Shown here: positions 16,266 to 25,976 of the stretch, piece by piece
How positions within the stretch are numbered: the first letter of the stretch is position 1
How the letters are laid out: every line of letters begins with the position of its first letter
Assembly (NCBI GenBank): GCA_903831825.1
Contig: CAIKZE010000090.1
Coordinates: 1-55,099 of the forward strand
Length of the DNA: 55,099 nt
Reading direction: 5' to 3'
Source: an uncultured Lentisphaeria bacterium
GTDB lineage: Bacteria > Verrucomicrobiota > Lentisphaeria > Victivallales > Victivallaceae
The notes under the pieces: model-generated
Databases searched by the model: none
What the model was told of the DNA's origin: nothing
Seen by the model: the letters and a program-made list of their open reading frames with translations, nothing else
Translations under genes and position numbers: made by a program

Positions 16266-18218
16266 TTACCCTACCGTGGCTCCGCTGACGAAGGGGCCGT
16301 CAACAGTAATCAGCTTCAGGTCTTTGCCGTCTTTGGCGGCCAGCAACATGCCCTGCGATTCCACGCCGCGGATTTTGGCCGGTTTCAGATTGGCTACCAC
16401 GACAATGATCTTGCCGGTGATTTCCTCCGGGGTGTAGTATTGCGCCACGCCGGCGACCAGTTGCCGGACTTCTTTGCCGATTTCAATCTGCAATTTCAGG
16501 AGTTTGTCCGCGCCTTCGATCCGCTCCGCCTTGATTACTTTCGCGGTGCGGAGCTGCGTTTTAAAAAATTCATCGATGGTGATTATGCCTTCAACGGGGG
16601 CTTCGGTCTTTACTTCCGGCGGTTTCACGGTTTTATCGGCGGCGGGCTTCTCCGCCAGTTTTTCCTCTTCGGTTTTGATGCGCAAAAACAGCGCGTCAAT
16701 ATCGGTCATTTGCAGACCGCTGAGCACATTTTGTTTATTATTCAGATCGGAGATGCGGCAATCCGTAAGCTGCGCCTCCGGGATTCCGAGGACCCGGCGC
16801 AGTTCAACCATTTTTTGCGGCATAACCGGATAGAGCAGCACTGACACATTCCGCAATATTTCGGCGGAATAATAGAGGACGGAATTGAGCCGGTCAATGC
16901 TGCCGGTTTTAGCCAGCGTCCACGGGGCGGTTTTCTCCAGATAGCGGTTGCCGGCGCGGACGACATTCATGATTTGCGCGATGCCGTGTTCCAGTTTCAT
17001 TTCGGTGATGGCCTTTTCCATTTCCGGGATCGCGCCGCGAATGATTTCCTTCAATTCGGTTTCATTGTCCGTTTCGACATGCGGGACCGGAATGACGCCG
17101 CCGCAATTGCGCAAAGTCATCTTGACCACGCGGCTGAGCAGGTTGCCCAGGTCATTGGCCAGGTCGCAGTTGTACCGGTTGATAAAAGCGTCTTCGCTGA
17201 ATACGGCATCCTGTCCCAGCGACATTTCCGCCATCAGGAAATACCTGAAAGCGTCAACGCCGTAAGTCTGGACCAGATCCATCGGGTTGACGACGTTGCC
17301 GCGCGATTTGCTCATTTTTTCAGCGCCGATCATCCACCAGCCGTGAGCGAAAATTGTTTTCGGCAATTCCACGCCCATCGCCTTGAGCATCGTCGGCCAG
17401 TAAACGGTATGGGTAGTGAGAATGTCTTTGCCGATCAGATGATAAGAGGCGGGCCACCATTTTTTGAACATCGCCTCGTCAGTGCCGTAACCGACGCCGG
17501 AAATATAGTTGATCAAAGCGTCGAACCAGACATAGCAGACGAAATCGGAGTCAAACGGCAGTTCGATGCCCCAGTGCAGTCTGGATTTGGGGCGGGAAAT
17601 GCAGAGGTCGCCGAGCGGATTCCGCAGAAAGCCGAGCGTTTCATTGGCCCGGAATGCGGGCTGAATGAATTCCGGATGGGTCTTGATATGGTCAATCAGC
17701 CAATCCTGATACTGGCTCATCCGGAAGAAGTAATTGGATTCAACGATCTCCGAGGTTTCCCTGCCGCAGCTTTCTTCCGGGCATACGGTGGAACCGCTCA
17801 AATCCTTATCCGTAAAAAAGCGTTCGCAGTGAACGCAGTATCTGCCTTTGTACTCATTCTTATAAATCAGGCCGCGGTCATAAAGATCCTGGAGTATCTT
17901 TTGGACAACGGCTTTGTGTTCGGGGTCGGTGGTGCGGATAAATTTATCGTTGGTAATCTCCAGCTTCCGCCATAATTCCTTGAATCTGGTTACCGTTTCA
18001 TCGCAATGCGCCTGCGGAGTGAGATTATTTTTTTCGGCGGCCTTCTGTACTTTCTGTCCGTGTTCATCGGTACCGGTCAGAAAAAAGGTGGGAATGCCAA
18101 GCGAGCGGTGATACCTGGCCAGCACATCCGCCAGAATCGTGGTATAGGCATGGCCGATATGCGGACGGTCATTGACATAATATATTGGCGTCGTTATATA
18201 AAAATTACCATTTTCCAT
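16266..18218 (-). CDS. metG: methionyl-tRNA synthetase
   Basis: Charges tRNA-Met. Class I synthetase motifs: PIYYVNDRPHIGHAYTT (HIGH) near the N-terminus and KMSKSRGNVV in the middle. The connective domain shows one CVHC...CPEESC zinc knuckle. An anticodon-binding helical domain is followed by a Lys/Pro-rich linker and a C-terminal EMAP/Trbp111-type tRNA-binding domain (about residues 545-650, ending GVESQGMLLAAKDG). Length 650 is usual for the tRNA-binding-domain-fused form. ATG at 18218 is preceded by AAGGGGG at a long spacing of about 13. It is a lone minus-strand unit ended by a hairpin at 16239-16256. Confidence 0.96.
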   Translation of the reverse strand: MENGNFYITTPIYYVNDRPHIGHAYTTILADVLARYHRSLGIPTFFLTGTDEHGQKVQKAAEKNNLTPQAHCDETVTRFKELWRKLEITNDKFIRTTDPEHKAVVQKILQDLYDRGLIYKNEYKGRYCVHCERFFTDKDLSGSTVCPEESCGRETSEIVESNYFFRMSQYQDWLIDHIKTHPEFIQPAFRANETLGFLRNPLGDLCISRPKSRLHWGIELPFDSDFVCYVWFDALINYISGVGYGTDEAMFKKWWPASYHLIGKDILTTHTVYWPTMLKAMGVELPKTIFAHGWWMIGAEKMSKSRGNVVNPMDLVQTYGVDAFRYFLMAEMSLGQDAVFSEDAFINRYNCDLANDLGNLLSRVVKMTLRNCGGVIPVPHVETDNETELKEIIRGAIPEMEKAITEMKLEHGIAQIMNVVRAGNRYLEKTAPWTLAKTGSIDRLNSVLYYSAEILRNVSVLLYPVMPQKMVELRRVLGIPEAQLTDCRISDLNNKQNVLSGLQMTDIDALFLRIKTEEEKLAEKPAADKTVKPPEVKTEAPVEGIITIDEFFKTQLRTAKVIKAERIEGADKLLKLQIEIGKEVRQLVAGVAQYYTPEEITGKIIVVVANLKPAKIRGVESQGMLLAAKDGKDLKLITVDGPFVSGATVG

Positions 18219-18484
18219 AAAAATAATATCCCCCTTGAAATGATTTCTGAATATTCCGGTAAATAATTTAAATCAAATCATGCTCTTTTCAAAGCTCAAT
18301 CCGGGATTATATTAGTATTATTCAAATTTTAAGAGAAGTCAGAAGTCAGTAGTCAGTAGTCAGAATGGAAGATATGAATTCAGAAGACAGAATACTGAAT
18401 TCAGGACGGAAAGCATAAGACAGCTCAGGGTGAGCGTAATATTAACAACTAAGCAATAAATTATAGATTAAAGGATTAAGGATA
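18219..18484. other. intergenic region between divergent metG and pepF
   Basis: Should hold both divergent promoters, but none is clear by eye. AGTCAG-type microrepeats occupy 18337-18363 (AGTCAGAAGTCAGTAGTCAG and so on); the rest is AT-rich. Confidence 0.5.
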
Positions 18485-20311
18485 ATGCCGAAAAAAAGCG
18501 ATAAACTGCCGAAGAAGAGCGATAAACTGCCGCTGCATGCCGAACTGTCCGTGGAGTTGACCTGGGACCTTATCCCCCTGTACCCAGATCTCAAGTCATG
18601 GGAAAAGGATTTCAAGGCGATTGACCCGCTGGTAAAGAAATTCATGAGCTACAAAGGACGGTTGGCCGAATCCCCGGAAATTCTGACCGAGGCCATCGCC
18701 GCGATGGATGACATGGAACGACTGACAGAGAAAGTTTATACTTACGCCCACCTGCGGGCCGATGAAGACACCGGCAGTTCCCACCATAGCGCGCTGATGG
18801 ACCGCATCAACGCCAAATACGCCAAAATCTCAGGGGAAACCGCCTGGTTCGATCCGGAAATAATGACCATCCCGCTGAAAACAATGAATAAATTTCTCAA
18901 AAGCAAGGCGCTGAAATTCTATAAGCGCAGCCTGAAAGAACTGCTGCGCGAACGTCCGCACACGCTTTCCGAAAAGGAAGAGCGCATTCTGGGGCTGGCC
19001 TCGGACATTTTCAGCAGTTCCCATAAGACTTTCTCCAAACTGAACAACGCGGACATGAAATTCCCCAGGGTAAAAAATGAGCATGGCAAACTGGCGACGC
19101 TCACCCACGGCAACTATATCGAATTTCTGGAAAGCCATGACCGCGGCGTCCGCAAAGGCGCGTTCAGCGCCATGTTCGGCACCTACGAAAAATTCCGCAA
19201 CACCCTGGCCTCGACGCTGGACGGCACCGTCAAAAAGCATGTATTCAACGCCAAAATCCGCAACTATCCGTCCGTACTGGAGGCATCGCTTTTCGAAGAC
19301 AACGTTCCGGCGGAAGTTTATAACAACCTGATCAGCGCGGTAAAGACGAAATTGCCGATACTGCACAAATATCTGGCGGTCAGAAAAAAAGCGCTGAAAC
19401 TGAAAAAGCTCGATATGTACGATATCTACAACCCGCTCGTTCCGGAATGCCGCATCAAAGTCTCCTGGGATGAGGCCTGCCGCTGGGTGCGGGAAGCGCT
19501 GAAACCGCTGGGCAAAGAATATTGCGCTCTTCTGGAAAACGCTTTTTCACAGCGCTGGATCGACGTCATGGAATGCAAAGGCAAACGCTCCGGCGCTTAT
19601 TCCAGCGGCTGCTACGATTCCCATCCCTATGTCCTGATGAATTTCAACGGCACGCTGGGCGACGTGTTCACGCTGGCCCACGAACTCGGGCATTCCATGC
19701 ATTCGCTGTATTCCAACCGCAATCAGCAATACCATTACGCCGACTACAGCATTTTCGTCGCGGAAGTGGCCTCCACCACCAACGAACTGCTGCTGCATCA
19801 CTATCTGATGAAGCAGAAACGCGATAAAAACGTGCAGGCCTATCTGCTGTGCCATCTGGCGGACGAAATCCGGGGAACAGTTTACCGCCAGACCATGTTC
19901 GCCGAATTTGAAAAGATGATCCATGAGAAATCGGAAAACTCGATTCCGCTGACGCCGGATATGCTTTCCGCCGAGTATTATAAACTGAACACCGAATATT
20001 ACGGTAAAACGGTCGAAGCCGATCAGATGGTCGAGATGGAATGGGCCAGAATCCCCCATTTCTACTACAATTTCTATGTTTACAAATATGCCACCGGCAT
20101 GTCCGCGGCAGTCAAGCTGTCCAAAAACATCCTCAGCGGCTCCAGTGAAAAACTTGACGCCTATCTCGGTTTCCTGAAAGCCGGCGATTCCAAGGATGTG
20201 CTCGATATCATGAAAGACGCCGGAGTTGACCTTTCCAGGCCGGAACCGGTACTGGAAGCGCTTGATGAATTCGGCAATATCGTAAAACAACTGGAGAAAG
20301 CGCTTTTGTGA
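18485..20311 (+). CDS. pepF: oligoendopeptidase F (M3B family metallopeptidase)
   Basis: Cytoplasmic zinc peptidase that cuts oligopeptides. The M3 active site HELGHSMH lies at about residues 399-406, with the third ligand Glu in the downstream FVAEVASTTNE segment. 608 residues matches the family. Odd: the N-terminus carries a perfect PKKSDKL duplication (a 21-bp tandem at 18488-18529), probably a slippage product and not conserved. AAAGGATTAAGGA precedes the ATG. The next gene starts inside the stop codon (GTGA). Confidence 0.93.
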   Translation: MPKKSDKLPKKSDKLPLHAELSVELTWDLIPLYPDLKSWEKDFKAIDPLVKKFMSYKGRLAESPEILTEAIAAMDDMERLTEKVYTYAHLRADEDTGSSHHSALMDRINAKYAKISGETAWFDPEIMTIPLKTMNKFLKSKALKFYKRSLKELLRERPHTLSEKEERILGLASDIFSSSHKTFSKLNNADMKFPRVKNEHGKLATLTHGNYIEFLESHDRGVRKGAFSAMFGTYEKFRNTLASTLDGTVKKHVFNAKIRNYPSVLEASLFEDNVPAEVYNNLISAVKTKLPILHKYLAVRKKALKLKKLDMYDIYNPLVPECRIKVSWDEACRWVREALKPLGKEYCALLENAFSQRWIDVMECKGKRSGAYSSGCYDSHPYVLMNFNGTLGDVFTLAHELGHSMHSLYSNRNQQYHYADYSIFVAEVASTTNELLLHHYLMKQKRDKNVQAYLLCHLADEIRGTVYRQTMFAEFEKMIHEKSENSIPLTPDMLSAEYYKLNTEYYGKTVEADQMVEMEWARIPHFYYNFYVYKYATGMSAAVKLSKNILSGSSEKLDAYLGFLKAGDSKDVLDIMKDAGVDLSRPEPVLEALDEFGNIVKQLEKALL

Positions 20312-21360
20312 AAAACGCGAAGGTCACAATCGAGTTCCCCTATGACGGCGCGGTATTGAACAGACATCACGGCGATGAGACCGCCCGCGGCTTGAAGATC
20401 ACGGTCAAAGGCAAGGCCGCGCCCGATACCGAAATCGACATAAACGGGATCAAGGCATTCTGCGCCGACGGTTCTTTCGACGCCAATATCGAACTGAAAG
20501 AACGTTTCAATACGCTAAAAGTAAGTTCAGGGCAGGAACAACGGATAATTTCCGTGATATGGGACAAAAATTCATTCAAGCGCTATAATTTCTTCATTGA
20601 CGATAATATTTTCTTCCTGACCGAAATCTACAAGAAATGTTATGCGTCAATCTTCGAGTCATTTTATCTGGCGAAACTGAAAGAGTTCAATACCAGATAC
20701 GGCACTAAATTCGTGTTGAATATCTTTTTCAGGAACGACCATGAACCGTTCGAATTGAGCCAATTTCCCGATAAGTATAAAGCTGAATGGGAAGCTAACG
20801 CCGACTGGCTGAAACTGGCGTTCCACGCTTTTTCCGAATTTCCGGCGCGGCCGTACAGCGAGCATTTCCCGGAAAAACTGCCGGAACACTATGAGCTGGT
20901 TAAAGAGCAGGTTATCCGTTTCGCGGGGGAGAGGACTTTCTGCCCGCCGACGATTATCCATTATTACGAGGTTTCATCCCCGGCGTCGCTCAAATATCTG
21001 AAGGACAACGGCGCCGCCGCCCTGGCTGCGAGAATTTTCCCGGAGGCCGCGGAAAAGGCCTTGACCAATATCATTTATGAACGTGAAAATGATTTATTCA
21101 GAATGCCGTCGGACTTCTTCTGCAATCTCTGCACCGTTGAACAAATCAAAGACCTGGTTGGAAAATTAACGTCAAAAACATGGAAAGACACCATCGATAT
21201 CGGCACCCATGAGCAATATTGCTACCCGTTCTACGCCAACTACATCCCGGACCATTTTGAAAGGATGGAAACCGCGATAAGACTGGTGACGGAAAAAGGT
21301 TACAAGCCGGTATTTTTCCATGAAGGGTTACTGGGAAACTTGGAAGCCGTTCAAAAATAA
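20308..21360 (+). CDS. unknown protein, polysaccharide-deacetylase-like, translationally coupled to pepF
   Basis: 350 residues, not firmly recognised. Residues about 1-88 look like a beta-sandwich Ig-like domain (VTIEFPYDGAVLNRHHGD, GAAPDTEIDINGI style). The rest alternates strand and helix with motifs reminiscent of NodB-type deacetylases: FFIDDNIFF (paired Asp), FVLNIFFRND, LKLAFHAFSEFPARPY and PPTIIHYYEVSS, ending with GYKPVFFHEG. No signal peptide, so probably cytoplasmic. Start is GTG at 20308, overlapping the pepF stop by four bases. A 103-bp palindrome follows the stop and separates it from the convergent kinase gene. Confidence 0.6.
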   Translation: MKNAKVTIEFPYDGAVLNRHHGDETARGLKITVKGKAAPDTEIDINGIKAFCADGSFDANIELKERFNTLKVSSGQEQRIISVIWDKNSFKRYNFFIDDNIFFLTEIYKKCYASIFESFYLAKLKEFNTRYGTKFVLNIFFRNDHEPFELSQFPDKYKAEWEANADWLKLAFHAFSEFPARPYSEHFPEKLPEHYELVKEQVIRFAGERTFCPPTIIHYYEVSSPASLKYLKDNGAAALAARIFPEAAEKALTNIIYERENDLFRMPSDFFCNLCTVEQIKDLVGKLTSKTWKDTIDIGTHEQYCYPFYANYIPDHFERMETAIRLVTEKGYKPVFFHEGLLGNLEAVQK

Positions 21361-21370
21361 CCCTGACACC

Positions 21371-21473
21371 TTCGCGATTCTCCCGAATGCTTTTGTGTTT
21401 GCCAGTTCGTTACATACCTTCAGGTATGCGCCTTGCTGGCAATTCCCAAAATCACCTCGGGATATTTCGCGAA
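21371..21473 (+). repeat. about 100-bp imperfect palindrome, copy a
   Basis: Nested paired segments around centre about 21421: TTCGCGA/TCGCGAA, TCCCGA/TCGGGA, TTTTG/CAAAA, GCCAG/CTGGC and core CATACC-ttca-GGTATG. Same family as 43882-43979 (opposite strand) and 54976-55074. Between two convergent genes, so it may act as a bidirectional terminator, though no T-run follows. Confidence 0.82.
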
Positions 21474-21491
21474 ACTTGACAGGTTTATTTT

Positions 21492-23489
21492 TTAAACAAC
21501 TTCTTCTGAGTTTGCAGTTTCAGACAGATCAACGCGGCGGACGGTCTTGGGCAGAAAAACGTAGAAGGCCGTGCCTTTGCCGACTTTGCTTGTCACCTGC
21601 ACCCAGCCGTGATGGTTGGAAACCGTGCCGTAGACCATCGCCAGCCCCATGCCGGTCCCTTTGCCGATCGGTTTGGTGGTGAAGAACGGTTCGAAAATTC
21701 GCAGCATGGTACTCTTGTCCATCCCGCTCCCGTTATCCTCAATCATGATACAATAGTAATCTTCCGGGTGGACTTTGACCTTGACGCCGATCGGTTTCAA
21801 GGTGACATTGAATTTTTCGGCGGAATCCACTTTTACCACCAGCCGCATATTTTTGTCGCCGTTGTTTTCCATGGCGTCCCTGGCATTGATGAGCAGATTG
21901 ATGAGCACCTGCTGCAATTGAACTTTATCGCCGCGGATCGGCATTTCACCGTCGGCGACATTCACGATCAAATCCAGGCTTTTCTGGCTGTTAGGCAGGA
22001 AAAGTTCAGTGCTTTTTCTGATCAGCTCGCTCAAATCCAGAATGGTTTCCTGATATTTGCCTTTTCTGGCGAATCCCAGAAGCTGCTCGGTGAGCCGGCC
22101 GGCCTGTTCGGATATCTCGGTGATTTTGTCCAGATGCTTGGACACTTTCGGGTCATCGAATTTATAAAACAGCCGGATCAGGTCGAGATGGCCGAGAATG
22201 GCATGGATGTGATTGTTGAAATCGTGAGCGACGCCGCCGGCAAGCTGCCCGACCGCTTCCAGCCGCTGGGAATGGGCAAGCTGTTCGCTGAGCATTTCCT
22301 TTTCACTGGCCAGCCGGCTCTCCTCAGTGATATCCCGTCCCAGCAGCACCTGCATTTTGACGTCTTTAAATTCGATTGAAGAAAGCGAGATGTCCAGATG
22401 AAGCTGGTCTTTCTCCTGGCCGAGATAGCACTTGAAGTGATTGGTATTGACCCTGGTGGCGGTGTCCTGCATGTTTCGTGGCTCCTTCGGCTGCATCATG
22501 GGCATCAGCGGCAGCCGGTTTTCAGTCCGCAGCATCGCCAGGAAATTAGCGCCGATGATTTCCTTTTTCGTTCTGGCTTTAAGCATCCCGATAGCGGCAT
22601 AATTGGCGTCAATGATGCATCCCTGCTGGTCCAGCAGCATAATCATTTCACTGGCATTTTCAACCACCATGCGATAGCGGCCTTCCCATTCACGGAGATT
22701 ACGCTCAAGTATCTGGGCCTTGCCGTAACCGCCCAGAAAGGCGAAAATAATATCCAGAGTGCCGCGCGGCTCGTTGGCGACCTCTTTTTCAACCAGAAAC
22801 AGATAGATCGAAATAAGCGCGCTGATCCAGACGGTGGCGACAGATTTGATCAGGAACGAATTATTAATATACAGCCACCATTGCGGGCGGTCCCAGTAAG
22901 CCACCGACAGATAGATAAAAGAATCAATCAATTGAGTAAACAGCATGGCGCCGAGAACACAGAAAAAAACGCGGCAGTTAGCATTGCGCAGACGCTGGAA
23001 AAAGATCGGCAGCAGAAACAGGTCGAAAAGTTGAGCCAGAGTGGACGCGGTCATGGAACGCCGGGATTGCTGCAACAGGAAATCCAGCGAGTCCGCGGAA
23101 GTGCCCTGTGAAATCGCAAACCCCAGCCAGTTGCATTGCAGACTGGTCAGCGTGCTCAAATAAACGAAAAGCCCTAAACCGGCGACGGCGCCGGTAATCA
23201 TCCGCTGCGCCTCCAGCGTCCCTTGCGTCGCATACACCAGCATCAACGCGCCCAGATACGGCAGAAAAAGCGCCGTCGGGCCGATGCTGAAGTTGAGATT
23301 TGCGGAAAAAACATTGACGTTCAATTCCGCGGCGCTGACGAACTGGGTAAACACAAACAGCAGTCCGACCGCGACATAGAAAGCGGCATTGCCGATGACC
23401 TTCCGCTGATTGTGAAGCAAGGCGAGGCCGACAAACACAAAAGTCATTTCCAGGAACGTCAGGAGTACAGCATAAAAGCTTTCCAACAT
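21492..23489 (-). CDS. membrane sensor histidine kinase with VUT/YhhQ-like input domain and PAS
   Basis: 665 residues. Residues 1-235 form about seven membrane helices; the pattern ([55 protein letters not shown]) resembles VUT_1/YhhQ-type vitamin-uptake proteins used as sensors. Then a PAS domain (about 271-390), HisKA with [20 protein letters not shown] (phospho-acceptor His422) and HATPase_c motifs [17 protein letters not shown] and [11 protein letters not shown]. No receiver domain is attached and no response regulator is nearby. TAAGGC seven bases before ATG 23489 overlaps the mcsB stop, so it is probably in the mcsA-mcsB transcript. Confidence 0.85.
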   Translation of the reverse strand: MLESFYAVLLTFLEMTFVFVGLALLHNQRKVIGNAAFYVAVGLLFVFTQFVSAAELNVNVFSANLNFSIGPTALFLPYLGALMLVYATQGTLEAQRMITGAVAGLGLFVYLSTLTSLQCNWLGFAISQGTSADSLDFLLQQSRRSMTASTLAQLFDLFLLPIFFQRLRNANCRVFFCVLGAMLFTQLIDSFIYLSVAYWDRPQWWLYINNSFLIKSVATVWISALISIYLFLVEKEVANEPRGTLDIIFAFLGGYGKAQILERNLREWEGRYRMVVENASEMIMLLDQQGCIIDANYAAIGMLKARTKKEIIGANFLAMLRTENRLPLMPMMQPKEPRNMQDTATRVNTNHFKCYLGQEKDQLHLDISLSSIEFKDVKMQVLLGRDITEESRLASEKEMLSEQLAHSQRLEAVGQLAGGVAHDFNNHIHAILGHLDLIRLFYKFDDPKVSKHLDKITEISEQAGRLTEQLLGFARKGKYQETILDLSELIRKSTELFLPNSQKSLDLIVNVADGEMPIRGDKVQLQQVLINLLINARDAMENNGDKNMRLVVKVDSAEKFNVTLKPIGVKVKVHPEDYYCIMIEDNGSGMDKSTMLRIFEPFFTTKPIGKGTGMGLAMVYGTVSNHHGWVQVTSKVGKGTAFYVFLPKTVRRVDLSETANSEEVV

Positions 23490-23499
23490 AAACTATGCC

Positions 23500-24576
23500 T
23501 TACGTGTTCTTGAATTTTTTAAGCCGGTCCCGTACCATCGAGGCCCGGAAAATATCACGTTCTTCAGCGCTTAATTCCTTGCCTGCGAACTTCTGGAGAT
23601 GCGCCGGATGAATGGTCAGAAAGAGTTCATTTACCGTATGCAGGTCCACCGTTGAAAACATGCCCATGTCAACCCCGATTCTGATGCCGGACAGGGAATT
23701 CAGCGCCTCTTCGCTGGAAAGGACATAAGCATGGCGCAGGATGCCGTATGACCGCCCTACATGGTCGAGCAGAAAATACTGATTTTTCTCGATCAGCGTC
23801 AGCCGGGCATTTTTTTCGTGGCTGATCAACTGCTTGATGACGCCGCCAAGCCGCTCTATAATCTGCTGTTCGGACTCGCCGAGCGTACTCTGATTGGATA
23901 CCTGAAACAAATTGCCCTGGTTGTCCGAACCCTCGCCGAAAATGCCTCTTACGGCCAGTCCCAGCTTGGAGATTCCCTGAATTGCGGCATTGATCTGACT
24001 GGAAAGCACCAGTCCCGGCAGATGCAGCATTACCGACGCGCGCATGCCGGTGCCGACATTAGTGGGGCATGACGTCAGATATCCAAGTTTTGAATCATAT
24101 GCAAAAGGCAGATGCTTTTCCAGCGACGCGTCAATTCTGGAGATAATCTTCCATACTTCATCCAGTTGAAATCCGGGCGAAAGCGCCTGCATTCTTATAT
24201 GGTCTTCCTCATTAATCATAATCCCGGCTGATTCGTTGCGTTTCACAATCAGCGCCGCGCCGCCGTCGCGGGCAATAAACTCACTGCTGACCAGACGTCT
24301 TTCCAGCAGCAGTTCTCTCTCCCAGCGCGAAAGCTTTTCCATTTCAAAACAAAGCGCCGACGCGCCCAGGCAGTTTGATTTTTCCACGGCCATCTGGATT
24401 GCGCCTCTGGTATTGTTCAACTGGTCAGGGGAGGCCGCTATCGGAAAAGGAGTGCCTTTTATATTTCTGGCCAGCCGGATTCTGGAACTGATTGCGATAT
24501 CATCATCAGGACCGCTGTCTTCGAGCCAACTGACCTTATGCTTCAGAAGACTGTCTATTTTCTGTTTATTGTCCAT
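23500..24576 (-). CDS. mcsB: protein arginine kinase McsB
   Basis: Phosphorylates arginine in proteins; in Firmicutes this marks proteins for ClpCP and controls CtsR. Phosphagen-kinase-fold signatures: DDDIAISSRIRLARNI near the N-terminus, then INEEDHIRMQ, SCPTNVGTGMRASVMLHLPG, and NQSTLGESEQQII. The start at 24576 (second ATG) is preferred because AGGA then sits nine bases upstream; the ATG at 24582 leaves only three. About 358 residues, normal. Directly after mcsA. No ctsR or clpC in the window. Confidence 0.93.
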   Translation of the reverse strand: MDNKQKIDSLLKHKVSWLEDSGPDDDIAISSRIRLARNIKGTPFPIAASPDQLNNTRGAIQMAVEKSNCLGASALCFEMEKLSRWERELLLERRLVSSEFIARDGGAALIVKRNESAGIMINEEDHIRMQALSPGFQLDEVWKIISRIDASLEKHLPFAYDSKLGYLTSCPTNVGTGMRASVMLHLPGLVLSSQINAAIQGISKLGLAVRGIFGEGSDNQGNLFQVSNQSTLGESEQQIIERLGGVIKQLISHEKNARLTLIEKNQYFLLDHVGRSYGILRHAYVLSSEEALNSLSGIRIGVDMGMFSTVDLHTVNELFLTIHPAHLQKFAGKELSAEERDIFRASMVRDRLKKFKNT

Positions 24577-24593
24577 AGCCATAAATCCTGAAA

Positions 24594-25142
24594 TTATTTT
24601 TTAATTTTTTTCTTCAGTTCATTGATCATATCGCGAACTTTCGCGGCTTTTTCGTATTCCTCCCGCTGAATAAGTTCCTCTAGTTCTTTCTGGTAATTCA
24701 TCAGTTCCAGCATGAGTCTGGGGGATTCATCGGAACTGTCGGAACCCGGCTTTTTGCCGACATGGAGTTTGCCGCGGTGCATATTCTCCAGCGCCGCTTC
24801 CAGAATATCCCTGAAGGTATTGTAACATTCAGGACATCCCAGCCGCCCGGTGTTTCTCAACCCTTCGGTAGTCCAGTTGCAGGCCGGGCAAACCAGCGGT
24901 TTCTCCTGTGCCGGCGCAATTCCGCCCTGCTGCAAAGCCTGCTGAAAACCGGGAATATTCAACTTTTCCGTCAGATTATATAACATTTCCGCGATGTTAA
25001 AACCGCCGATCTCCATTGCCGGATTGTCACCGGATTTCTTGGCCGCGCATTCACCGCACAGGTGAATAGTTTTTTTCTGCCCGTTGATAATTTCCTGGAT
25101 ATGGATAGTCGCATCATTTTTTTTACAGGAATCGCACAGCAT
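24594..25142 (-). CDS. mcsA: McsA-type activator of the arginine kinase (UVR domain, zinc finger protein)
   Basis: Binds and activates McsB. Four CxxC pairs for zinc are visible (CDSC at residues 3-6, LCGEC, VCPAC, GCPEC), and a C-terminal UvrB/UvrC-type helix pair YQKELEELIQREEYEKAAKV. The start is ATG 25142, giving MLCDSCKKNDATIH, which aligns with typical McsA starts; an upstream TTG adds only three residues. 182 residues. First gene of the mcsA-mcsB-kinase unit. Confidence 0.9.
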   Translation of the reverse strand: MLCDSCKKNDATIHIQEIINGQKKTIHLCGECAAKKSGDNPAMEIGGFNIAEMLYNLTEKLNIPGFQQALQQGGIAPAQEKPLVCPACNWTTEGLRNTGRLGCPECYNTFRDILEAALENMHRGKLHVGKKPGSDSSDESPRLMLELMNYQKELEELIQREEYEKAAKVRDMINELKKKIKK

Positions 25143-25228
25143 ATCCTCCAACCTTTCTTACAATGAAGTTAATTATAGAAATATAGCCTCAATGAAAACA
25201 AAAGCAAGAAATTGCTTGATAGTAGAAA

Positions 25229-25867
25229 TCAAGCTCGTCCCATTAATACATCAAGCGCATGAAGTTCCGACGGCGCCAGCGGCGAAATCCTGTCTTTCAA
25301 TACCGATTCGCAAATCAGGTTGAGCCTGGCGGTGTTTTCCAGCACTTCCAGACGGTCAAATGCTTCCAGCAGAGTTTTCCCGACTGCCAGCGCGCCGTGA
25401 TTTTTCATGATTACGCAGTTGGCGGCGGAAACCGCCGCCGCAGTTTCGCAGGCCAGTTCAACGGTGCCTACACAATGGTATCCGGCATACGCGATTTCAC
25501 CGACGATGGCGTAAGATTCCGCCAGCAGCGCGGTATTGATCTTGCGCGTTGAAGCGGCATACGCGCTGGCCGCCAGCGGATGCGCATGCACTACCGCCGT
25601 CACATCCGGCCGCTTGCGGTAAATTTCCAGATGCAAACGGGTTTCGATGGAAGGTTTCAGATTTTCTGTTTTCATATTGCCGTCCATATCCATCACCCCG
25701 ATCTGCTCGCCGGTGATTCTGCCCTTATCCAGCGCTGAAGGCGTAATCAGCACAACCTCCCCGAATTTGACCGATATATTGCCTCCGGAAGTAGTTGTGA
25801 GCTGCTGGATATAAAGGCGGCGCATAAAATATGCGACTTCCTCACGCATTGTATCTATTTCAGACAT
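25229..25867 (-). CDS. class II aldolase/adducin family protein
   Basis: Zinc-dependent aldolase of the L-fuculose-phosphate/L-ribulose-phosphate group, 212 residues. Seen: TSGGNISVKFG phosphate/substrate loop, PSIETRLHLEIYRKRPD with the probable catalytic Glu, VVHAHP with two zinc His, and MKNHGALAVG with a third. Start set at 25867 because GGAG lies six bases upstream; the ATG at 25879 contains that site. Divergent from mtnP with 109 bp between them. The pairing suggests an Ald2-like role cleaving 5-(methylthio)ribulose- or 5-deoxyribulose-1-phosphate (inference). MtnB or a sugar-phosphate aldolase are alternatives. Confidence 0.82.
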   Translation of the reverse strand: MSEIDTMREEVAYFMRRLYIQQLTTTSGGNISVKFGEVVLITPSALDKGRITGEQIGVMDMDGNMKTENLKPSIETRLHLEIYRKRPDVTAVVHAHPLAASAYAASTRKINTALLAESYAIVGEIAYAGYHCVGTVELACETAAAVSAANCVIMKNHGALAVGKTLLEAFDRLEVLENTARLNLICESVLKDRISPLAPSELHALDVLMGRA

Positions 25868-25976
25868 GAAGTTCTCCATAAAAATAAATTCATCAGTTTT
25901 ACATTGTTCCTTTGCGATAATATATTTATAGAATAATTAATTTAAAGCGCAATTGGCAACAACTTGGAGATATTAA

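Noticed and set aside
16974-17975. 333-codon open frame antisense to metG
   Set aside because: Shadow of metG caused by GC-rich third positions.
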